The translations under genes and the position numbers were made by a program. Below the pieces are notes generated by a model. That model made no database searches and was not told the DNA's origin. It worked only from the letters and a program-made list of their open reading frames with translations. A stretch of DNA of 64,000 nucleotides, taken from NCBI GenBank assembly GCA_021821085.1, contig JAKACV010000009.1, positions 1-64,000 of the forward strand, given 5' to 3'. Numbering within the stretch: the first letter of the stretch is position 1; every line of letters starts with the position of its first letter. This DNA comes from Bacillota bacterium (lineage in GTDB: Bacteria > Bacillota > Bacilli > Alicyclobacillales > SLC66). Shown here piece by piece: positions 57,336-64,000 of the stretch.

Positions 57336-58331
57336 TTGAATTCGACAGTGTATTCGGGGAAACAAATGTGGATTTGGGAAGTGGATCAAACATTCTCTGG
57401 CAATATCCAAACGATCATTAGTCAAGGCAAGCAACTCGGTCTCGATGGATTTATCGTAAAGGCACACGACGGTTCGACTGTATGGTCGCAGTTTGGGCAG
57501 GTGATAGCACCGTTAAAAGCGGCTGGTTTTACGGTGGCGGCATGGGGATATGTATACGCGAATGACGTTTCTGGTGAAAGTGCTGCAGCGCAAACGGTAA
57601 TCGATTTAGGTGCTGATTGGTATATACTTGATGCGGAGCAAAGTTTCGACAACCAATCGACGGCGGCTACTGATTTGTGCACCGCAATTCGCAGTCGCAA
57701 TCCAAAGCTCATTATGGGCTATGCGCCATTTGCGTTTCCAAATGATCATCCGAATTTCCCTTATGCGGAGTTTAGTCGATCTTGTAATGTTTGTTTACCA
57801 CAGATCTATTGGAGTGACTTTGGCATTACTCCCTCCGCAGCTGTGTCGCAAAGCTTTACTGAACTTCATAGCTTTGGGCTTCCGCTTGCTCCGATTGGTC
57901 AAACATATGGTTCGGTAACGGGCACCGAAATTCATGAGTTCGCGCAATCAGTTTCTTCACTTGGGGGAGTAGGGATCAGTTTTTGGGATTTCCAATCAGC
58001 TAACTCGAAGCAATTGCAAGCGATTGGTCAGATCCAAGGATTTTCATCAGGCAACTCGTCTAAGTCGCAAGTGCCTGCCGCATCAAAGTCAGGTGCAGAT
58101 GCTACGTCTACTCGTGCTGGGGGGGAGTATTTTGTGAAGGGTATGCCGCAAGATGTTCAGTTAAATGATTGGTTTTACGGTGCAGTGAGCGATTTACTCA
58201 CACGCGGAATTGTGACTGCCTATCAAGATGGACTGTTTAAGCCTGACGAAGCGATTACACGGGCGCAAGCTGCCGATTGGCTAAATCGCCTCCGCATCTA
58301 TTTGCAACAGCAAGGCGGGAAGATTGGGTAG
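57336..58331 (+). CDS. Glycoside-hydrolase-like TIM-barrel protein with C-terminal SLH domain
   Basis: MWIWEVDQTFSGNIQTIISQGKQLGLDGFIVKAHDGSTVW...; SLH motif DWFYGAVSDLLTRGIVTAYQDGLFKPDEAITRAQAADWLNR; AAGGAGGTG before TTG 57336. Confidence 0.75.
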   Translation: MNSTVYSGKQMWIWEVDQTFSGNIQTIISQGKQLGLDGFIVKAHDGSTVWSQFGQVIAPLKAAGFTVAAWGYVYANDVSGESAAAQTVIDLGADWYILDAEQSFDNQSTAATDLCTAIRSRNPKLIMGYAPFAFPNDHPNFPYAEFSRSCNVCLPQIYWSDFGITPSAAVSQSFTELHSFGLPLAPIGQTYGSVTGTEIHEFAQSVSSLGGVGISFWDFQSANSKQLQAIGQIQGFSSGNSSKSQVPAASKSGADATSTRAGGEYFVKGMPQDVQLNDWFYGAVSDLLTRGIVTAYQDGLFKPDEAITRAQAADWLNRLRIYLQQQGGKIG

Positions 58332-58362
58332 GGGCGGTTTAAAAATACCGCCTCTACAGAGG

Positions 58363-59529
58363 TTATTGAAATGTATGAGCCACCCGGTTTGCGGCATTGG
58401 TAAGAACATCCTCAGGTTGAACTAAAGCAAATCGAACGTAGTATTCGCCTTCAGGTCCAAAGCCGACACCAGGCACGCAAGCAACTCCGGTTTTTTCCAA
58501 AAGGTGTTTTGCAAATACTCGTGAATCCATGTGGTGAGGAGTTTTTAGCCAAACAAACATCGTGGCTTGAGATGGTGAGATGTCCCAACCTGCATGGTAC
58601 AAGGGATTCAAAAAGGCATCACGTCGCTTTTGATAAAGTTCACGTACATGAGCAATATGAATGTCGGGATGATCTTGTAAGGTGATTGTCCCTGCTCTTT
58701 GTGTGGCGAGAAATACGCCATAATCGATATTCGACTTTACGATGTGTAGAGCCTCCAGGATTTCGCAATTACCAGCAGCAAAAGCTAGTCGCGGGCCCGC
58801 GAAGTTAAATGTTTTTGAGAAGGAATGCAACTCAATGCCTACGTCTTTTGCCCCAGGAGTCGCTAAAAAAGAAGGGGATGTACGACCGTCAAATGTCAGT
58901 TCAATATATGCCGCATCATGTAAGACAAGAATGTGATGTTGATGGGCAAATTCCACGACATCAGCAAAGAAGGAAGGTGGTGCAACAGCAGTCACTGGGT
59001 TGCTGGGGTAGTTTAGAATCATGAGTTTTGCCCTGCGTAAAATATCGTGCGGGATTGCAGATAAATCGGGTAAATAGTTGTTCTCTTCACGTAAGGGCAT
59101 ACGATATGGTGTCGCTCCAACAAGCAGAGCTGTCACCTCATAGATAGGATAACATGGATCAGGAATTAGAATGACATCGCCTGGATCCACAACTGCTAGT
59201 GAAATGTGCGTTAGTGCATCTTGTGCGCCAATCACACTGAGCAATTCTGTATGCGGATCGACCACAACGTTGTAGCGCTGATATAAGAATGAGGCTGCGG
59301 CATGACGGAATTCATCGGTTCCTTCGGTAGTGGCGTATCCATAGACACGCGGATCGCGCAACGCCTCAAGGAAAGCTTCCTGAACATGAGATGCCGGTGG
59401 TGTATCTGGTGAACCAATCCCAAGGTCTATAACTTGAACGTCGCGTTTCCTGAGTTCTGTTTTGAGTTGGGTAAGTTCAAAAAAGACTGCTGAAGATATA
59501 GATGATAATCGTTTCGCCTTAACTTGCAA
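58363..59529 (-). CDS. Class I/II PLP aminotransferase (LL-diaminopimelate aminotransferase-like)
   Basis: IDLGIGSPDTPP, SVIGAQDALTHISLAVVDPGDVILIPDPCYPIYEV, HSFSKTFNFAGPRLAFAAG. Confidence 0.88.
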   Translation of the reverse strand: MQVKAKRLSSISSAVFFELTQLKTELRKRDVQVIDLGIGSPDTPPASHVQEAFLEALRDPRVYGYATTEGTDEFRHAAASFLYQRYNVVVDPHTELLSVIGAQDALTHISLAVVDPGDVILIPDPCYPIYEVTALLVGATPYRMPLREENNYLPDLSAIPHDILRRAKLMILNYPSNPVTAVAPPSFFADVVEFAHQHHILVLHDAAYIELTFDGRTSPSFLATPGAKDVGIELHSFSKTFNFAGPRLAFAAGNCEILEALHIVKSNIDYGVFLATQRAGTITLQDHPDIHIAHVRELYQKRRDAFLNPLYHAGWDISPSQATMFVWLKTPHHMDSRVFAKHLLEKTGVACVPGVGFGPEGEYYVRFALVQPEDVLTNAANRVAHTFQ

Positions 59530-59650
59530 CGTGATCCCCCCGAAGCGTTATAATATATATCCTACTATATTACGCCGATTTGTAACAGAAAGGACTTTGA
59601 AAAAACGAAAAATATGGAGATGAAATGATTGCTGCGCAAACTTCGAGAAG

Positions 59651-60946
59651 ATGAAGGAATTGTTTGAGACACCAAGTGCGTCCGTTCTTGTGATTGGGGG
59701 CGGACCGGCAGGACTCATGGCTGCGATTGGGGCGGCAAGATCGGGTGCAAAAGTCACGTTGCTTGAAAAAGGCAAGCGACTTGGCCGCAAATTACTTATT
59801 TCAGGTGGTGGTCGTTGCAATGTCACGAATGCACGAGGCATTGACCACATTGTTGAAAACACCCCTGGTAATGGTCGGTTTTTATTTAGCGCACTTCATC
59901 AGTGGTCAAATGAAGATATCATCAGATTTTTTCAGGAGCTTGGGGTTAAGCTAAAAGAAGAAGATCGCGGTCGAATGTTTCCGGTGACAAACCGTGCATC
60001 TACTGTACTTGATGCACTTTTGCGTGAATTAGATCTCTACGAAGTGCGTGTGGAATTCGGTGCAGTGGTAAAAAAAGTGATCTATCAAGAAAAAACCGAT
60101 AATTTCACTGTTCATATACAGTCTGGTGGAACTTTTGAGGGATCATCAGTTGTGGTGGCTGTAGGGGGTTGCTCTGTTCCAGAAACCGGTTCTACTGGAG
60201 ATGGATATATATTTGCACAGGCATTTGGGCACACAATTATCGAACCGTACCCGACTTCTGTGGCTTTGGTGTCTCATGATGAAGTTATTCAAAGTAAAGT
60301 GTTACAAGGCCTTTCTTTACGACAAGCTGTATTACGTCTGTATGATCCGCGAGGTCGACTGACAGCAACAGAGGATGGAGATATACTTTTTACGCATTTC
60401 GGCTTGTCAGGGCCCGCAGCGTTGCGAATTAGTCAATATGCCGTGAAAAATTGGGAAAAATTCGGGGCACAACCACTGTTACTGACTATCGATACTGATC
60501 CACAAAAGAGTATCGAAGATTGGATTGAACAGATATTCGCGATTGGAAAAACAATGCCCAAGCGAGCTATTCGGACAATTTTAAGAGATGTTACGGCAAC
60601 GAGCTTGGCGAATTATTTGGTTGATGCACTTCAGTTGCCAGGTGATTTAGCTGCAGCTGACATGAATAAACATGATGTTGCGGAATTTGTAAATTATCTA
60701 AAGGTGTTTCCCTTGCATATCGCAGATACGCTGGGTCTTTCCCGAGCCACTGTTACGGGTGGTGGAATTTCTGTGAAAGAGATTGACCCTCGTACAATGC
60801 AATCTCGTCGACAACCAGGATTATTTTTTGCAGGTGAAGTTATGGACGTACACGCGCATACTGGAGGGTATAATATTACAGTAGCCTTCTCTACTGGTTA
60901 CGTTGCCGGACAACATGCGGCTATGCGAAATGAGTTCGGCTCATGA
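59651..60946 (+). CDS. NAD(P)/FAD-dependent oxidoreductase, HI0933 family
   Basis: VLVIGGGPAGLMAAIGAARSGAKVTLLEKGKRLGRKLLISGGGRCNVTN; C-terminal GGYNITVAFSTGYVAGQHA. Confidence 0.93.
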   Translation: MKELFETPSASVLVIGGGPAGLMAAIGAARSGAKVTLLEKGKRLGRKLLISGGGRCNVTNARGIDHIVENTPGNGRFLFSALHQWSNEDIIRFFQELGVKLKEEDRGRMFPVTNRASTVLDALLRELDLYEVRVEFGAVVKKVIYQEKTDNFTVHIQSGGTFEGSSVVVAVGGCSVPETGSTGDGYIFAQAFGHTIIEPYPTSVALVSHDEVIQSKVLQGLSLRQAVLRLYDPRGRLTATEDGDILFTHFGLSGPAALRISQYAVKNWEKFGAQPLLLTIDTDPQKSIEDWIEQIFAIGKTMPKRAIRTILRDVTATSLANYLVDALQLPGDLAAADMNKHDVAEFVNYLKVFPLHIADTLGLSRATVTGGGISVKEIDPRTMQSRRQPGLFFAGEVMDVHAHTGGYNITVAFSTGYVAGQHAAMRNEFGS

Positions 60947-60967
60947 GATGAGAAGAGAAAGTGGGGG

Positions 60968-61348
60968 ATGTTGGTCGTGGAGGACACCATTTTTATGAAT
61001 GGCATGGAGTTTTATGGATATCATGGATTTTTTCCGGAGGAACAGCGTTTGGGTCAGAGATTTGTCATTTCCTTGACGCTGCTGTGTGATTTGGAGCCGG
61101 CGGCAAGGAACGACGATCTGGCGCTGACAGTTGACTACGGAGACGTGTATAATATAGTTAAAGAAGTGGTTGAAGGACCTCCGTACAAACTTGTTGAATC
61201 TGTCGCGCAAGATGTTGCGAATGTAGTTCTTGGTACATATCCGATGGTTGATCAAATCAAGGTACATCTGGAGAAGCCAGGGGCACCGATTGCAGGAGTT
61301 TTTGCCACAGTCGGGGTGGAGATTGTACGGTCCCGAACGAATACTTGA
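60968..61348 (+). CDS. folB: Dihydroneopterin aldolase
   Basis: GMEFYGYHGFFPEEQRLGQRFVISLTL...VDYGDVYNIVKEVVEGPPYKLVESVAQDVA. Confidence 0.92.
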   Translation: MLVVEDTIFMNGMEFYGYHGFFPEEQRLGQRFVISLTLLCDLEPAARNDDLALTVDYGDVYNIVKEVVEGPPYKLVESVAQDVANVVLGTYPMVDQIKVHLEKPGAPIAGVFATVGVEIVRSRTNT

Positions 61349-61368
61349 TTTATTGGGGGATCAGATAA

Positions 61369-61485
61369 ATGAAAAAGGCAATGTGGGTTTTTATGGCTCT
61401 TATAGCGGTGGTTGTCGGATGGTATACTTTTACGTCACCTGTTTGGGCAAACATCTCAGTTATTCAAATGTTATTAAGGGGATAA
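61369..61485 (+). CDS. Predicted 38-aa membrane or secreted microprotein
   Basis: MKKAMWVFMALIAVVVGWYTFTSPVWANISVIQMLLRG; GGGGGATC upstream of ATG, stop 3 nt before the thioesterase start; below the ORF-track cutoff. Confidence 0.5.
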   Translation: MKKAMWVFMALIAVVVGWYTFTSPVWANISVIQMLLRG

Positions 61486-61487
61486 TT

Positions 61488-61985
61488 ATGGAAGGGAAAC
61501 GTGTAAGTGAGTCGCGCACCTATATGACCGACCTTGTTTTGCCGCCGGATACCAATCTTCACGGAACGATTTTTGGTGGTCGAGTGATGGCGTATGTGGA
61601 CAAAATTGCCAGCATTACGGCTATGCGACATTGTCGAAAAGCCGTTGTAACAGCATCTAGTGATAGTCTTGATTTTCTTGCTCCCATCAAGGTTGGTGAA
61701 GCTATTCAATTAGAGGCTTTTGTGACGTGGACGCATCATACTTCGATGGAAATTTTTTGCCGGATTCAGTCTGAAAATCTGATGACTGGGGAAAAAACGT
61801 TAACGGCGACTTCGTATTTGACATTTGTTGCACTTGATGAGGATGGGAAACCAGCGATTGTGCCTTCTATTATCCCGGAAATGGATGAAGAGTGGTGGCA
61901 TTACAACACGGCTGCAGAACGTCGTGAAACTCGTTTAAAGCGACGTAAGGATCGAGCAGCGGCGGAAATTTCATACGCTCATTAA
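61488..61985 (+). CDS. Acyl-CoA thioesterase (hotdog fold)
   Basis: VSESRTYMTDLVLPPDTNLHGTIFGGRVMAYVDKIASITAMRHC; AAGGGG before ATG 61488 inside ORF 61230..61985. Confidence 0.92.
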   Translation: MEGKRVSESRTYMTDLVLPPDTNLHGTIFGGRVMAYVDKIASITAMRHCRKAVVTASSDSLDFLAPIKVGEAIQLEAFVTWTHHTSMEIFCRIQSENLMTGEKTLTATSYLTFVALDEDGKPAIVPSIIPEMDEEWWHYNTAAERRETRLKRRKDRAAAEISYAH

Positions 61986-62030
61986 TGATGATGGGCTTTT
62001 GTCCAGCCGATAAGGAGGCTGAATCGCATC

Positions 62031-63542
62031 ATGAAGTTGTCCGAGCGATATGATGTCAATTCTATAGATGGTAAGTGCGATGGGTGGAATATTGCCAAGG
62101 GATTCGATACGCGATTAGGTCGACCCGTGCTTGTTGCTGCAATGTCGGGACATCATTTAGATCGGTATTCGATGGATGCATGGCTTGCGAGGCGTGTGAG
62201 CGTCTCGCATGCTTATGTGGCCGAACTATTCGATGGATTGCCGCGGGACGACGCATTTTATTGTGTGTTTGAGAGTCGTAAGGATGATTTATTTGGTCTG
62301 CCTGATTTATCACGGCATGATCTATTGTCAGCTTTTGTAAAAATGGTGAGTGGCGTGGAGGCCTTATTTGACTCGGGAGTCGGATTTCGATTTTCTGAGC
62401 GACAGATTATATGGGATGGATCCAATCCACACGTCTTAGGACTTTTACCGCAGGCAGAGAATGCTCCACACCTTTCAAGCGAACAGCATGTCGAAGCGTT
62501 GATGCAGTATTTTAGCTTGCGATTACAGCAACGCATCGATGCGTCTGACGAGCCTGATCGCATTTTGTCGCGTTCACCTGTGTTGCGCATGGGGTTGAAT
62601 CGTTTATCTGGTGAAGGAACGCCATGCACAACGTTTAGTGATTTACGAATGGTACTTGAAGCGATGCTGATTGAAGAGCAACGGCGAAAAGTAGCGTTGC
62701 AGGCGGCATATGGTCAAAAGGAGAATGGCATCGCGACGAGTAGTTCACGGGGTTTACAGGAACCCGATCCGATAGAAACAGGCACTGAGCAGGAAGCTTC
62801 GATGGAAACGATCGTATTCTCTACAAAATCGCTAAAACAGGCGCAAAATCGCCGTGACTTGGATGAAATGGTCTTTATGCCAACGATAGCAGGAGAACGT
62901 CAAAGAAGACCGGAAGAAGACGTGGAGGAAAATGTTGAATCCACAGAAGATCTTGAAGACTTGGAGGACGATTCACTCCATCGCTTTTCGCGATCTCGGG
63001 TACTTTTGTTTGTCTTGTTAAGCCTTGTTGTGGCAATTGCTATTCTTTATGGGATAGTGACTTTTTTGCGGGGCGGACCATTCGGCGGGGCGGCAGCAAC
63101 GAATGTCGCTGTAAAGCCAGGTGGGACAACGTCTGTTAGTCAATCGCTCCACGTGACTGGACTAACGGCAAAAGCAGCTGTTCAACTTCTTGCTGCACAC
63201 GGAATTCACTCTGTGAATTTGCAAGCCGTTGCAATGAAAAGCGGAGTAACTCCCGGATCGGTTATCGCGTCGACTCCATCTGTTCTGAGTTCGACAAATT
63301 CTACAGGGTCAGTTACCTTACAAGTAGCCGTCCCTAGTGGTGAGGAAATGGTCCCAAATGTCATTCACTTATCTTTGCAAGCGGCAGAACAAAAACTTTT
63401 AGCTGATCACTTTCATTACTCCTATGTCATTCAACACGTTGCAGGGGCCACACCAGGCATGGTAATAGAGCAAAATCCGGCGCCCTATGGGTTGCTTACA
63501 GCCGAAAGCAACGTCTCGTTTGTGGTTGCACAAAAGTCTTGA
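62031..63542 (+). CDS. PASTA-domain membrane protein with degenerate kinase-like N-terminus
   Basis: N-terminal kinase-like KGFDTRLGRPVLVAAM...; TM VLLFVLLSLVVAIAILYGIVTFL; two C-terminal PASTA-like units (VTGLTAKAAVQLLAAHGI, VIHLSLQAAEQKLLADHFHYSYVIQHVAGATPGMVIEQNPA). Confidence 0.8.
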   Translation: MKLSERYDVNSIDGKCDGWNIAKGFDTRLGRPVLVAAMSGHHLDRYSMDAWLARRVSVSHAYVAELFDGLPRDDAFYCVFESRKDDLFGLPDLSRHDLLSAFVKMVSGVEALFDSGVGFRFSERQIIWDGSNPHVLGLLPQAENAPHLSSEQHVEALMQYFSLRLQQRIDASDEPDRILSRSPVLRMGLNRLSGEGTPCTTFSDLRMVLEAMLIEEQRRKVALQAAYGQKENGIATSSSRGLQEPDPIETGTEQEASMETIVFSTKSLKQAQNRRDLDEMVFMPTIAGERQRRPEEDVEENVESTEDLEDLEDDSLHRFSRSRVLLFVLLSLVVAIAILYGIVTFLRGGPFGGAAATNVAVKPGGTTSVSQSLHVTGLTAKAAVQLLAAHGIHSVNLQAVAMKSGVTPGSVIASTPSVLSSTNSTGSVTLQVAVPSGEEMVPNVIHLSLQAAEQKLLADHFHYSYVIQHVAGATPGMVIEQNPAPYGLLTAESNVSFVVAQKS

Positions 63543-63618
63543 AAAAGAAATCTACGACTCTATCATTGACAGACTTCCTCCAGCATCGACATAATAGGTG
63601 CTGGAGGGGAAAATACGC

Positions 63619-64000
63619 ATGGTTCGACAGCACACGACGATTATCGCCGTACTCCTTACAGGTGTAATGGCTATTGGTGTACCTATTAGTGCCAAGGCTG
63701 ATGTCATTTCTGCGCATAATGTCCCTTATGGGCACTGGGGATCGCATGGTAGTCCTGCGCAGAGTAGAGATGGGGCTCCAAGTGAGAATCCAGCCGTTTA
63801 TATCGTTTCATACACGTCCGGGACGAATCGAAAGCAGCAGTCGTTTTCATCCTTGCAACAGGCTGAGACGTTTGCGAAGGGTGAAACTGATGCGGTTGTT
63901 GCGGATGGTAAGCAGGGATCGATCGTTTATTCAAATATCGTTCGACCTTATGCGGTTGTTCCTCAGCAGTCTACGCTTAATTCAGGATCGCTTGCACAAT
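63619..64000 (+). CDS. Secreted protein, truncated by window end
   Basis: Open frame MVRQHTTIIAVLLTGVMAIGVPISAKADVISAHNVPYGHWGSHG... with signal peptide; GGAGGGG upstream. Confidence 0.65.
   Translation, partial: MVRQHTTIIAVLLTGVMAIGVPISAKADVISAHNVPYGHWGSHGSPAQSRDGAPSENPAVYIVSYTSGTNRKQQSFSSLQQAETFAKGETDAVVADGKQGSIVYSNIVRPYAVVPQQSTLNSGSLAQ

Noticed and set aside
1-64000. CRISPR arrays, rRNA, tRNA, prophage or toxin-antitoxin modules
   Set aside because: No regularly spaced repeats, no cloverleaf or rRNA-like sequence, and no phage structural or TA families recognised on reading both strands

Overview
This 64 kb bacterial window is densely coding and looks like a low-to-mid GC, spore-forming Firmicute of Alicyclobacillaceae type (inference from cotJ genes and gene styles). 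I found no rRNA, tRNA, CRISPR array or intact IS element. Main blocks in order: creatininase-like enzyme; yhaO/yhaN-type nuclease pair; acoR plus acoABC with a canonical sigma-54 promoter; MFS transporter; RocR-like regulator divergent from rocD; PLP sulfur-amino-acid enzyme; ThuA, DUF1572, Ogt and PpaC; MarR/HlyD/RND efflux locus; M20 peptidase; cotJC; CpsB-type PHP phosphatase; GntR, dipeptide-type ABC transporter and gamma-glutamyltransferase cluster; nifS divergent from nadA; a co-directional island of two repeat-bearing secreted proteins, an RND adaptor, two tandem RND permeases and a lipoprotein; serC; YitT; a Cys-motif protein with an ArsR regulator and an APC permease; cotJAB; a decayed nsrR/hmp scar; Gfo/Idh/MocA oxidoreductase; a GH-like SLH protein; aminotransferase; HI0933-type flavoprotein; folB; thioesterase; a PASTA pseudokinase-like protein. 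The most notable items are (i) a three-copy MITE-like element family, one copy of which appears to sit inside a hemerythrin-like ORF; (ii) an nsrR/hmp deletion scar; (iii) a PASTA protein with a degenerate kinase-like N-terminus; (iv) two RND systems with very long coiled-coil adaptors, one pump with altered proton-relay residues; and (v) several precise palindromic operators. All calls were made by reading the sequence; no database search was run.
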